Positions 46,109 through 54,360 of a stretch of 63,718 nt of DNA are shown in pieces. How positions within the stretch are numbered: position 1 is the first letter of the stretch; each line of letters begins with the position of its first letter. This stretch comes from DATCRE01 sp964235605. Its GTDB lineage: Bacteria > Bacteroidota > Bacteroidia > Cytophagales > Cyclobacteriaceae. A model generated the notes under the pieces. That model had not been told where the DNA came from, searched no databases, and saw only the letters and a list, made by a program, of their open reading frames with translations. The stretch spans positions 1 to 63,718 of the forward strand of contig CAXSCR010000018.1 of NCBI GenBank assembly GCA_964235605.1, read 5' to 3'. The translations under genes and the position numbers were made by a program.

Positions 46109-47007
46109 TGAAACATTTTGTCTGCGCATTATTTATATTATGTTTTTGTCTGCAATCCAAGGCACAGGATGTAATAGTACGAGGTGGTTTCTTTTCAGAT
46201 AGCGTAGCTATAGGTGAGCAAACAAGATATTATCTAGCCGCCAAATATCCCAGCAAGCTAAACGTTATTTTTCCTGATTCTACTTACGATTTTAAACCCT
46301 TTGAATTTGAGAAGAAGCAGTATTTTCCGACGGAGACAACCGATAGTATTAGCTATGACAGTGTTGTATACTTCCTTAGCACGTTTGAAATAGATAGTGT
46401 ACAGTTTCTAGGTGTTCCTGTTTTTGTTATTGATAAGGCCGATACCACAACATTCACAGCAACAGTTGATAATATTTTGTTAAGCGAACTGGTACAACAG
46501 GTTCCTGATTCACTTCCTATAGATAAGCTTCCTCTTAAGATGAACACAGCCTATCAAAAGGTTTCTTATTTATTCAATTACCCTGTGGTAATAATCGTAA
46601 TAGCGGTACTGTTAGTAGGCGCATTGATTGTTATTTTGGTTTTTGGTAAGCGGATAAGAAAACATTTTAAGATAAAACGATTGAAGCGAAACCATCAGCA
46701 ATTTATTGAGAAATATGTGTTGCATATAGCTGAAGTTAAGCAACAATATTCTACGGTCGCCACTGAATCAACGCTTGCTACCTGGAAGAAATATATGGAA
46801 CAGTTAGAAGGTTGGCCATACACCAAACTGACAACGCGTGAGACTACGCTACTAGCAAAAGACCAAAATCTTACAAACCACCTGCATGCAATAGATAAAG
46901 CTATTTACGGCCATGAGAAAGCTGTAGTACAACCACTTGAGCAATTGCATGACTATGCAAATAAAAAATTTATTAAGAAGCTAGAAGAAGTGAAGCATGG
47001 AAAATGA
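46108..47007 (+). CDS. Bat-operon membrane protein of unknown function
   Basis: A 299-residue protein beginning at GTG 46108 with a signal peptide ending LQSKAQ. A beta-rich periplasmic domain (about 20-140) resembles the BatD/oxygen-tolerance-type repeat (IVRGGFFSDSVAIGEQTRYY), then one membrane helix (about 162-183) and a basic, helical cytoplasmic tail. Proteins of this layout sit between DUF58 and the VWA gene in Bacteroidota bat operons. Overlap with the next gene (11 nt) indicates tight coupling. Confidence 0.75.
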   Translation: MKHFVCALFILCFCLQSKAQDVIVRGGFFSDSVAIGEQTRYYLAAKYPSKLNVIFPDSTYDFKPFEFEKKQYFPTETTDSISYDSVVYFLSTFEIDSVQFLGVPVFVIDKADTTTFTATVDNILLSELVQQVPDSLPIDKLPLKMNTAYQKVSYLFNYPVVIIVIAVLLVGALIVILVFGKRIRKHFKIKRLKRNHQQFIEKYVLHIAEVKQQYSTVATESTLATWKKYMEQLEGWPYTKLTTRETTLLAKDQNLTNHLHAIDKAIYGHEKAVVQPLEQLHDYANKKFIKKLEEVKHGK

Positions 47008-48043
47008 TCTATCTATTCCCTGGTATAATTTGGATTGGTTTACCCCATCCACGCTAACTTCTTTTACCTGGGAGAGACCGTTGCTTTTGTATGCACTACT
47101 TGGTGTTCCATTACTCTTCGTAGTACGTTGGCTTGTTCGATATAAATTCAACCAAAAATTACCTGTAGCGGTTACTGAAAAGGAACTTACTACCTCGTTG
47201 ATTAATCATGTTCGACTTATTCCGGAGTTCTTATTGATGCTTGTACTGATGTTATTAATGCTAGCCTTGGCGCGACCACAAAAGACGAATGAAAAAGTAG
47301 AGCAATGGACTGAAGGTATCGATATTATGTTGGCGCTTGATATATCAAAGTCTATGCAGATGGAAGATTTTACGCCTAACCGATTAGAAGCTGCAAAAAA
47401 CGTAGCACGCGGTTTTATAAACGGACGTAAACAAGACCGGATTGGTTTAGTTGTATTTGCTGGTGACGCATTTTCTCTTACACCACTTACAACTGATTAT
47501 GATCTTCTTAAATCTTACCTCGATGATCTTCAATTTGAAATGATTGATAAAACAGGAACTGCAATTGGTAGTGCAATAGGTGTAGTGACTAATCGTATGC
47601 GGGAGTCTGATTCTAAATCAAAAGTATGTATTCTTTTAAGTGATGGTGATAATACCGCAGGTAACATAGATCCAATCACCGCCTCTGAACTTGCCAATGC
47701 TTACGGTATAAAAATTTATACCATTGTGGTAGGCAAAGAAGGCTTAGTGCCCATGGGCACCGACATATTTGGTCGTCCTCAAATGTATGAGAACTCTGTT
47801 GATGAAAGTACCATGCGAAATATTGCAAAAATCGGGCAGGGTGAATTTTTTAGGGTAACGGATTTTCAAGCATTAAAGCAAGTGTTTGCCAGAATTGATC
47901 AATACGAGAAAGCAGAAATAAAAGAAACCCGTTTTAAAGATACCGCAGATTATTACTACATATATCTGCACTGGGCAATTGTTCTTTTTCTATTGTGGAT
48001 GTTACTTAAGTTAACGTTTATAAGCAACGTGTTGCAAGACTAG
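46997..48043 (+). CDS. batA: VWA domain protein BatA
   Basis: A 348-residue inner-membrane protein: two membrane helices near the N-terminus, a von Willebrand A domain (about 97-305) and one C-terminal helix (about 325-343). The metal-dependent adhesion site is intact, with LALDISKSMQMEDFTP (DxSxS), then TPLTTDYDLLKSYL and ILLSDGDNTAGNIDP. BatA is the first of two VWA proteins in the Bacteroides aerotolerance operon. Normally batB, a TPR protein and batD follow directly; here the operon ends and 1.6 kb of repeats begin 7 nt after the stop. Confidence 0.9.
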   Translation: MENDLSIPWYNLDWFTPSTLTSFTWERPLLLYALLGVPLLFVVRWLVRYKFNQKLPVAVTEKELTTSLINHVRLIPEFLLMLVLMLLMLALARPQKTNEKVEQWTEGIDIMLALDISKSMQMEDFTPNRLEAAKNVARGFINGRKQDRIGLVVFAGDAFSLTPLTTDYDLLKSYLDDLQFEMIDKTGTAIGSAIGVVTNRMRESDSKSKVCILLSDGDNTAGNIDPITASELANAYGIKIYTIVVGKEGLVPMGTDIFGRPQMYENSVDESTMRNIAKIGQGEFFRVTDFQALKQVFARIDQYEKAEIKETRFKDTADYYYIYLHWAIVLFLLWMLLKLTFISNVLQD

Positions 48044-48050
48044 GTGGGGG

Positions 48051-48495
48051 TTAATTTTCAATTGGCAAATGTGCTGATGTGCAAATTATGGTGTCACTAC
48101 AATTCAATATTATTTTCTTCTTAATAGGATAGGCAACGGATACAAGTAAGCTGTTGCTCATATGTAAATACACTTGCTACTAAATATGCTTGCTACTACA
48201 CACCAGTTTTGATTACCTAATGGTGGGTTGAAATCTCATTGTCAAAATTCAGTGATGATGTGCGGTTGGTCTTGTACATTTTTAATTTTCAATTAGTAGA
48301 TGTGCCGATGTGCAAATTGTGGAAGTCACTACGATTCAATTTTATTTTATCTTTAATAGGATAGGCGACGGATACAGTAAGCTGTTGCTCATATGAAAAT
48401 ACACTTGCTACTACACCAGTTTTTGATTACCTAATGGTGGGTTGAAATCTCGTTGTCAAAGTTCAGTGATGATGTGCGGTTGGTCTTGTGCATTT
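48051..48495 (+). repeat. Two imperfect tandem copies of a 231/214-bp repeat
   Basis: Copy 1 spans 48051-48281 and copy 2 48282-48495. Both start TTAATTTTCAATT and share TGGTGGGTTGAAATCTC and AGTGATGATGTGCGGTTGGT. Copy 1 is longer mainly because of an inner duplication around CTTGCTACTA. They are roughly 85-90 per cent alike by eye, so the duplication is fairly recent. Confidence 0.85.
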
Positions 48496-48530
48496 CATTG
48501 CCAATTGTAGGCGCACATAATAATAACCAG

Positions 48531-48617
48531 GATTGACCGGTGGTGCTGGGTGCGCTCACCGGTCAATCTTAGTTATTTACTTGGGATTAATTTAGCGCCT
48601 CAAACGCTAAATTAATC
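48531..48617. repeat. Double hairpin unit 1
   Basis: Hairpin A pairs GATTGACCGGTG (48531-48542) with 48557-48568, 12 bp perfect. Hairpin B pairs GATTAATTTAGCG (48585-48597) with 48605-48617, 13 bp perfect, with the loop CCTCAAA. The loop and its closing pairs (GCG CCTCAAA CGC) recur in unit 2. Confidence 0.8.
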
Positions 48618-48993
48618 TTCAGCGGTATGGATGACATCTTATCTATCTCAGCTGTCTTTTGATTCGTTCGCTTTTTCGAGACATTAAGAATTTGATTGGG
48701 TCAGCTTAAAAGTAGGGACTGGCACTTTAAGGGTCTAAAAATATAAGCTTATCGTAATCATATGATGTGTTGGAATGTAGGGAAACTCACATACATCAAG
48801 CTTTGTCGGAACAAAGTTGACCTATGGAGTTATCCATCTTTCAATATCAACCCGTTGATGAAAGTCATATTATTAATCTCCAACTTGAAAGCAATCCCTT
48901 TTACTTCAACCATTAACAGATGCTAAACTTCTGTGAGTGAATTATAAAGTATAAAGCCTTGCCTTGTCGACCTCAGTTATTTAAGGCTTATCC

Positions 48994-49177
48994 AGCTCCG
49001 TATGAGCTTACTGTTTATAGAAATATATATTGTGAACGTAGTATAGGCTCCATAGGACCCTCCTACAATTATCTTGAATTGTGAATGTGTTACTTATAGC
49101 CCACATTAGGTAGCTCCTATGGAGCCTGTTCCTAAATTGATAAATTACCTATAAACAGGATGCTCCTCTGGAGCTAA
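48994..49177. repeat. REP-like inverted repeat cluster
   Basis: AGCTCCGTATGAGC followed by CTGTTTATAG (48994-49020) recurs in reverse orientation at about 49149-49175. Between them GGCTCCATAGGA (49046-49057) and TCCTATGGAGCC (49115-49126) are an exact inverted pair. The GCTCC..GGAGC cores with a CTGTTTATAG flank resemble short palindromic repeats scattered through other Bacteroidota genomes, of the kind mobilised by REP-associated transposases; that identity is from memory and unverified. Confidence 0.65.
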
Positions 49178-49478
49178 GTTGTCCTGTTGCTACATAATAA
49201 TTTTTTGATCAGCATTAGAAAATTAAGAGCAGAACTTTGAAATCTCTCAATAATGCTATTCTAATCATAATCATGGGTTGGATATGAGGATGAATAACTC
49301 ACATATGATGGAGTATCAATATTCCAACATAACCCATTTTTATGAAAGCCTTATTAACTAACTAATCCCCAACTTTGGAAGTGATCCATTTGATTGCCTG
49401 TGAAATTTAGTATGTGCCACCATCACAAGAATGGCCGGCCTTATAAAACTATATGGAGTATGTTCATAACAATATTTT

Positions 49479-49610
49479 CCAGCGGTGCCTAAGCACCACT
49501 GGCTCGCTGCTAATTAAAGGTTAAGTGTGGCGCCTCGAGCGCCACACTTAACCTTTAATTATTTGCGCGGACTACTATTTAGATCAGGGCTGTGATATTA
49601 TTCCGCGCAA
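49479..49610. repeat. Double hairpin unit 2 with a 23-bp perfect stem
   Basis: A short hairpin pairs CCAGCGGTGC (49479-49488) with GCACCACTGG (49493-49502), one mismatch. The main hairpin pairs 49511-49533 with 49539-49561, 23 bp without a mismatch, loop CTCGA, closing GGCGC CTCGA GCGCC. An outer pair TTGCGCGG (49563-49570) and CCGCGCAA (49603-49610) follows. Little or no T-run follows, so it is not a standard terminator. Confidence 0.85.
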
Positions 49611-49667
49611 CAGCACTTCACTTTTTCTGTGGATGACTACTCAGCTAATTTAATTAAATCACAAAGA

Positions 49668-50297
49668 TTAAGACACTAATTTATCCCCAAACAAAAGCAG
49701 CCTTGTACCAAATATAATCAGCACAATCCCCATTAAAATATTTAAGCGCTGAATGAATTTAGGTGTGAGCAAATGACGCAACTTGTCTGCAAGTTTTGCT
49801 TTAAGTATATCGGTTGTAAGCACCGTGGCTACTATGGCTGAAAAAAATAGAGTAGCATCACCTGTGGTAGTATAACCAAATTCAGTCGTAGCAATACTTA
49901 CCGTACCTAGCCAAAAGAATAATACAACAGGAGTGAGTCCATTAATAATAAAACCCTTGGCCACATAACGCAATGGATTTCTAGTTTTTAATTGAAGATG
50001 GTCATCAGGCTGTTTCATTTTGGTTTTAAAAATTAAATTGTATAACCCAAAAATCAATAACATAATACCACCTGCATGTGCCAAATAAAGTTTAATGTTT
50101 TCATTGGCCGTAATTTGGGAAATACCCAGATAGGCTATAAAAATATAAACCGCATCACTCATTGAAACTCCAACAGCAACTAATACACCGCACTTAAAGC
50201 CTCGTTCAACACTGGTTTGAATTAATGTAAAAAATACCGGTCCTACCAATAACGATAATACAATGCCGGAGAGTATTCCCTTAAGAATGATCTCCAT
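49668..50297 (-). CDS. LysE family amino-acid exporter
   Basis: A 209-residue inner-membrane protein with six predicted helices and the LysE N-terminus GILSGIVLSLLVGPVFFTLI, followed by RGFKCGVLVAVGVSMSDAVY. LysE/RhtB proteins export amino acids or their derivatives. Its start lies inside the end of the GH3 gene (17-nt overlap, 50281-50297), so the two are expressed as one unit. The overlap suggests that it exports the product or the amino-acid substrate of the GH3 enzyme; this is inference. Confidence 0.88.
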   Translation of the reverse strand: MEIILKGILSGIVLSLLVGPVFFTLIQTSVERGFKCGVLVAVGVSMSDAVYIFIAYLGISQITANENIKLYLAHAGGIMLLIFGLYNLIFKTKMKQPDDHLQLKTRNPLRYVAKGFIINGLTPVVLFFWLGTVSIATTEFGYTTTGDATLFFSAIVATVLTTDILKAKLADKLRHLLTPKFIQRLNILMGIVLIIFGTRLLLFGDKLVS

Positions 50298-51837
50298 GCG
50301 CCTGTGTTTTTAAAAATGCTTGCCACTCTTCCAGCTGGACACGCTTCATTACCCTAGGAAACTTATTTTGCCCACCCACCTTGCCTTTGTGTTCCATCCA
50401 ATCATAGAAAGTCTTGATGGGTAACACATCTACATAGACATCTTTTAAAGCAGCACTGCGCTCAACAGCATAATCATCGTTTAAAACTTTAAGATGGTTA
50501 TCTAATTTTTCACGTAGAATTTTTATGTCTATCTTATCATCAGTGCCGATATACCAATGGTGGGCGAAAAGGGAGTCATGGGGTATACCCGCCACAGTAA
50601 ATTCCTGAATAACGATATTCATTTCATTCGATACCAGTTCAACAGCTTTGTTCATATTCTCTACGGACAAATGCTCACCACATAAACTTAAGAAATGCTT
50701 TGTGCGTCCTGTAATAACAATTTCAGAATCCTCAAGCGAAATAAATTTTATAACATCACCAATAAGGTAGCGCCAGGCACCGGCGCATGTAGAAAGTAAT
50801 AATGCATACTCCTTACCTTCTTCCACCTCATCAATTAATAATGTCTTAACATCTGGTTTTATATCCCCATTGGCATCGAAGTTTTCATCTTCAAAAGGAA
50901 CGAACTCATAGAATATTCCATTATTTAATACCAATCGCATAGACCTTCTGTTCGGGTATGCTTGAAACGCGAGGAAGCCTTCAGAAGCAAGGTAAGTTTC
51001 AATATAATGAATAGGTCGGCCTAATAACTTTTCAAATCCCTTACGGTATGGATCAAAAGACACCCCACCATGTACATAGACGCGCAGGTTTGGCCATATC
51101 TCATGAATATTTTGAATTTTATAATGCACTATAATTCTCTCCATTAAGATCTGAATCCATGCAGGCACGCCTACAATAACACCGATATTCCAAGTGTGTG
51201 CATTTAGGGTAATCTCATCGAGTTTAGCATCCCAATTTCTGGTCTTGGCAATTTTCTTTCCGGGCTTATAAAAATGTTGAAACCAAAAAGGCAATCGGGC
51301 TGCTTGTATGCCAGTGAGATCGCCTTCGAAATAACTGCCGCGTTTATTAAGATGTGTACTTCCACCGAGCATTAAAATTCCTGACGTAAAAAAATCAGGA
51401 GGCAAATCATATTTAGATAAGGTAAGCATTTGACGCAGGCTGGTTTTTTGAATTGCCTTAGTCATATCTTTTGTAACCGGAATGTATTTGGAGGCAGCTT
51501 CAGAAGTTCCTGAACTTAATGCAAAATATTTTACCCGTCCAGGCCAGCATATATTTTTTGCTCCATTTGTTGATTGTTTCCACCAGTCATTATAAATTTT
51601 ATTATAGTTATGGATGGGAATCTTAGTTCGAAATGAACGGTAGAATTCCCTATCTCCCTTTCTGAAAGAATTTAGTATGTCGTAAAAATTATAATAACTG
51701 CCAAACTCAGTCTCGCTTGCTGCAATTAAAAGTTCCTTTAACTCCTTTTTCTGTAAGTCAAAGGGGGAGGTATAATCCTCTTCTAGCATCTCCCTTATCC
51801 TGATACCTTTTTTTAGCAGTGTTCCCAGTATCGCCAT
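50281..51837 (-). CDS. GH3 family acyl-acid amido synthetase
   Basis: A 518-residue enzyme of the GH3 family, members of which adenylate a carboxylic acid and join it to an amino acid or other amine (in plants, jasmonate, auxin and benzoates). The three ATP-binding motifs are present: FALSSGTSEAASKYIPVT near residue 100, TYLASEGFLAFQAYP near residue 275 and ITGRTKHFLSLCGEHLS near residue 375. No signal peptide is seen, so it is cytoplasmic. The acid and amine partners of bacterial GH3 enzymes are largely unknown. The stop overlaps the LysE start by 17 nt. Confidence 0.9.
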   Translation of the reverse strand: MAILGTLLKKGIRIREMLEEDYTSPFDLQKKELKELLIAASETEFGSYYNFYDILNSFRKGDREFYRSFRTKIPIHNYNKIYNDWWKQSTNGAKNICWPGRVKYFALSSGTSEAASKYIPVTKDMTKAIQKTSLRQMLTLSKYDLPPDFFTSGILMLGGSTHLNKRGSYFEGDLTGIQAARLPFWFQHFYKPGKKIAKTRNWDAKLDEITLNAHTWNIGVIVGVPAWIQILMERIIVHYKIQNIHEIWPNLRVYVHGGVSFDPYRKGFEKLLGRPIHYIETYLASEGFLAFQAYPNRRSMRLVLNNGIFYEFVPFEDENFDANGDIKPDVKTLLIDEVEEGKEYALLLSTCAGAWRYLIGDVIKFISLEDSEIVITGRTKHFLSLCGEHLSVENMNKAVELVSNEMNIVIQEFTVAGIPHDSLFAHHWYIGTDDKIDIKILREKLDNHLKVLNDDYAVERSAALKDVYVDVLPIKTFYDWMEHKGKVGGQNKFPRVMKRVQLEEWQAFLKTQAHGDHS

Positions 51838-51885
51838 ATTTTTGAGTTAGATTGCCTTTTCAAGTAAAGCCCCTAAAATTAAGGA

Positions 51886-52569
51886 ATGAATATTAGAAAT
51901 AACATAAGCATTTTAAGGCAATCCATACCAACACATTGCCGGCTGATCGCTGTAAGCAAGACAAAGCCTACAGAAGCCATCTTAGAAGCCTATGATGCGG
52001 GTCAAAGAATCTTTGGCGAAAATAAAGTTCAGGAACTCACTGATAAGTTTGAAGTGTTACCCAAGGATATAGAATGGCACATGATTGGCCACTTACAATC
52101 CAACAAGGTAAAATACATGGCATCATTTATACATTTGATACATGGCGTAGACACAGCGAAACTTTTAGAAGAAATAAACAAGCAAGCTATAAAAGTAAAC
52201 CGAATTATACCTTGTCTTCTCCAAGTTCATATTGCGGAAGAGGAAACCAAATTCGGTTTCTCAGAAGAAGAGATACTTACCTTTTTTCAATCCGATAAGA
52301 ACAAAACGTTAAAGAATATTCATATTTCTGGATTGATGGGAATGGCCACTTTTACCGACAACAAAGTTCAGATCCGAAAAGAATTTAAAAGTTTACGAAT
52401 GCTATTTGAGAAACTAAGATCATTGACCTTACCAGCAAATACCGAGATGAAGGAACTCTCTATGGGCATGAGCGGTGACTATCAAATAGCCATTGAGGAA
52501 GGCAGTACAATGGTGAGGGTAGGGTCAGCTATTTTTGGTAGCAGGGATGACTTAGCTGTTACTGGTTAA
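51886..52569 (+). CDS. YggS family pyridoxal-phosphate homeostasis protein
   Basis: A 227-residue single-domain PLP-binding protein (PLPBP/YggS) that buffers PLP without known catalysis. It has the alanine-racemase-like N-terminal barrel: CRLIAVSKTKPTEAI with the PLP lysine, YDAGQRIFGENKVQEL, WHMIGHLQSNKVKYM, and the C-terminal LSMGMSGDYQIAIEEGSTMV, which holds the phosphate. All binding motifs are intact. It is divergent from the GH3 gene (48 nt between starts) and followed by the DUF423 gene. Confidence 0.95.
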   Translation: MNIRNNISILRQSIPTHCRLIAVSKTKPTEAILEAYDAGQRIFGENKVQELTDKFEVLPKDIEWHMIGHLQSNKVKYMASFIHLIHGVDTAKLLEEINKQAIKVNRIIPCLLQVHIAEEETKFGFSEEEILTFFQSDKNKTLKNIHISGLMGMATFTDNKVQIRKEFKSLRMLFEKLRSLTLPANTEMKELSMGMSGDYQIAIEEGSTMVRVGSAIFGSRDDLAVTG

Positions 52570-52615
52570 CGGTTATCATTACGCGTACTTATAATTTAAT
52601 TTAAATTAACTTCTC

Positions 52616-52990
52616 ATGAATCAAAAGCAAACACTCATAACGGCATCAATATGTGGCGGGCTCGCGGTAGCTATAGGTGCATTTGGCGCACATACATTGA
52701 AACCTATGCTTATAGCCGCTGGCAGATTAGATACGTATGAACTTGCTGTACGATATCAGTATTATCATACGTTTGCATTAATTACTGTTGGAGTGCTAAT
52801 GAATCAATTTCCTTCTAGCAAGTTAACGTATGCTGCTATTTTTTTTATAGCGGGAATTTTAATTTTTTGTGGAAGTCTTTATGTGCTTTGCTTTACCGGA
52901 TTAGGTATTCTTGGAGCAGTTACACCAATCGGTGGCGTACTCTTTATTTTAGGATGGGTATTCTTATGTCTTGGTATTAGATCAAAATAA
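52616..52990 (+). CDS. DUF423 family membrane protein
   Basis: A 124-residue membrane protein with four predicted helices. It opens with the family pattern GGLAVAIGAFGAHTLKPML and carries VRYQYYHTFALITVG and the closing ITPIGG-like TPIGGVLFILGWVFL. DUF423 (YgdD-type) proteins are widespread and of unknown function. Its stop lies directly at a bidirectional terminator shared with the convergent lipoprotein gene. Confidence 0.9.
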   Translation: MNQKQTLITASICGGLAVAIGAFGAHTLKPMLIAAGRLDTYELAVRYQYYHTFALITVGVLMNQFPSSKLTYAAIFFIAGILIFCGSLYVLCFTGLGILGAVTPIGGVLFILGWVFLCLGIRSK

Positions 52991-53019
52991 CAAAGGCCTC
53001 GAAGAAGGCCTTTGTTATT
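52986..53019. terminator. Bidirectional intrinsic terminator
   Basis: Positions 52986-52999 and 53006-53019 form a perfect 14-bp stem (core AACAAAGGCCT) with a 6-nt loop, A/T-rich on both outer sides. It lies between the convergent DUF423 and lipoprotein genes and can end both transcripts. Confidence 0.85.
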
Positions 53020-53034
53020 ATAAAATCAAAAGGA

Positions 53035-53517
53035 TTATTTCTTTGTATAAGTGAATTTCCAATTACCTTGTACCAGTTGAACACGCCCGTTATTAAATCC
53101 CTCGCCGGTATAGTTGAATGATATAGTAAGTTGGGTATCTGTTACCGTATAAGTCATGCTTAATTTATCTACATCTCTTGTCATAGTCTTAGCAGTGGTG
53201 ACATTACCGAAATGCCAATTTCCAGTTTGTTCCCACACACTTAGCTTAGGCAGTTTACCAGTAAAAGTGTACTGGTAACTTTCGCCATCGTTCGCATACG
53301 TTCCGGAAATAGTCATATCCAAGCCCTTATAAGCTTCCGTTCTTTCGTCTTCGATATCATCTAAAGTAACTGCACTTACTTCCCAGGTTCCGGATAGTTT
53401 TCCAAGCTCTACTTTTTCAGCAGAGTCTTCACCATCATCACCGCCACCGCAGCCTGTGAAAGCAAGACCTAAACTAGTTACAAATAATAAGGAGAAAAAT
53501 CTTGATAGTATTTTCAT
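53035..53517 (-). CDS. Lipocalin-like lipoprotein
   Basis: A 160-residue lipoprotein with signal GLAFTGC and a Gly/Asp-rich linker. The mature domain begins GKLSGTWEVSAVTLDD, the typical start of Bacteroidota lipocalin-like (DUF5004/Lipocalin_4-type) domains, and ends NGRVQLVQGNWKFTYTK. Such domains are small beta barrels that may bind hydrophobic ligands, but no ligand is known. It ends at the bidirectional terminator. Confidence 0.75.
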   Translation of the reverse strand: MKILSRFFSLLFVTSLGLAFTGCGGGDDGEDSAEKVELGKLSGTWEVSAVTLDDIEDERTEAYKGLDMTISGTYANDGESYQYTFTGKLPKLSVWEQTGNWHFGNVTTAKTMTRDVDKLSMTYTVTDTQLTISFNYTGEGFNNGRVQLVQGNWKFTYTKK

Positions 53518-53636
53518 ATTTTGAGAGTTAGTATTTTAAATGTCTCGGTAAAAATAGTAAAATCAAACCAATTATGCGCGTTGGCGCGCGTTGGTTTAAA
53601 TTAATTGTTAATATTTTAAAAGGCAGTTGCGTAACC

Positions 53637-54260
53637 TCATTTGTAATTTGAAATGTCAATTTTAATGGCATTGTCAGGGTATTCAGCTTGTTGGTTACTC
53701 GCAATAAATATCATATTAGTGCCAATAAGGCTGTTCAACCAGGTTAAATACCAGTCGAACGCCTTTTTATCTAAGTTAGTACCAGGCTCATCTAGAAAAA
53801 TAATTTTTGACTCGGTGAAGAAAGCGAGCGCCAATTTTAACCGTTGTTTCATACCTGATGAAAAATTGGCGATTTGTTTTCCCCGGGCCTGATCCAGGTA
53901 TATGATGTCTATTATTTTATCAAGCGTAAAGCCCGATCGGATTTTCTTGAGTTTAAAATGAAAGTTCAATTGCTCAATCAATGTAAATTCATCAATAAGT
54001 TCCATATACGGTGTGGCTATCGCAATGTGCTGATATACGTCTTCGATCGCAATGTCACCAGCCAAATGGGTGTAACTTAAACTGCCTGAGGTAGGCGGCA
54101 TTTGCCCCCATAATACTTGTAGCAATGTAGACTTCCCAGCGCCATTTGGGCCTGTAATAGCGTAGGTATTTCCAGATTTAAATGTGTAACTAAGATTTTT
54201 AAAGATCCATTCGCGGTTAAAGCGCTTGCTTATGTTTTGAATGGTTAGTTGCATGCTCAT
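53637..54260 (-). CDS. ABC transporter ATP-binding protein without a permease partner
   Basis: A 207-residue ATPase with Walker A GPNGAGKSTLLQVLWGQMPP, the signature FSSGMKQRLKLALAFF and Walker B KIIFLDEPGTNLD. It is short and of the CcmA/export type, needing a separate membrane subunit, yet no permease is adjacent. In position it precedes nothing related: hemA lies upstream on the same strand (about 100 nt gap). A link with heme export is tempting because of hemA and the CcmA-like size, but unproven. Confidence 0.85.
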   Translation of the reverse strand: MSMQLTIQNISKRFNREWIFKNLSYTFKSGNTYAITGPNGAGKSTLLQVLWGQMPPTSGSLSYTHLAGDIAIEDVYQHIAIATPYMELIDEFTLIEQLNFHFKLKKIRSGFTLDKIIDIIYLDQARGKQIANFSSGMKQRLKLALAFFTESKIIFLDEPGTNLDKKAFDWYLTWLNSLIGTNMIFIASNQQAEYPDNAIKIDISNYK

Positions 54261-54271
54261 GGACTTAATAA

Positions 54272-54299
54272 GTTAATCGTTAATTGTTAATTGTTAATT
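54272..54299. repeat. Four tandem heptamers GTTAATY
   Basis: GTTAATC followed by three GTTAATT units without interruption, 28 bp, between hemA and the ABC ATPase gene and just upstream of the ATPase start on the minus strand. Copy number may vary by slippage. Confidence 0.8.
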
Positions 54300-54360
54300 A
54301 ATCGAGGAGTTGCCTACAATTTGCATGAGTGCCACAACCATTAACTATTACTATTAACTG

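Larger units (their letters stand above)
48044..49667. repeat. Gene-free repeat island between convergent genes
   Basis: No open frame here resembles a protein. Instead the region is made of several repeat types: a tandem direct repeat (48051-48495), two strong hairpin units (48531-48617 and 49479-49610), REP-like inverted elements (48994-49177) and a diverged direct repeat (about 48755-48917 against 49262-49402). It fills the space between batA (plus strand) and LysE (minus strand), both ending towards it, which is a typical safe landing place for small mobile repeats. Confidence 0.75.

Noticed and set aside
48044..49667. CRISPR array in the repeat island
   Set aside because: The repeats are about 215-230 bp or palindromic pairs, not short regularly spaced units with unique spacers, and there is no cas gene.
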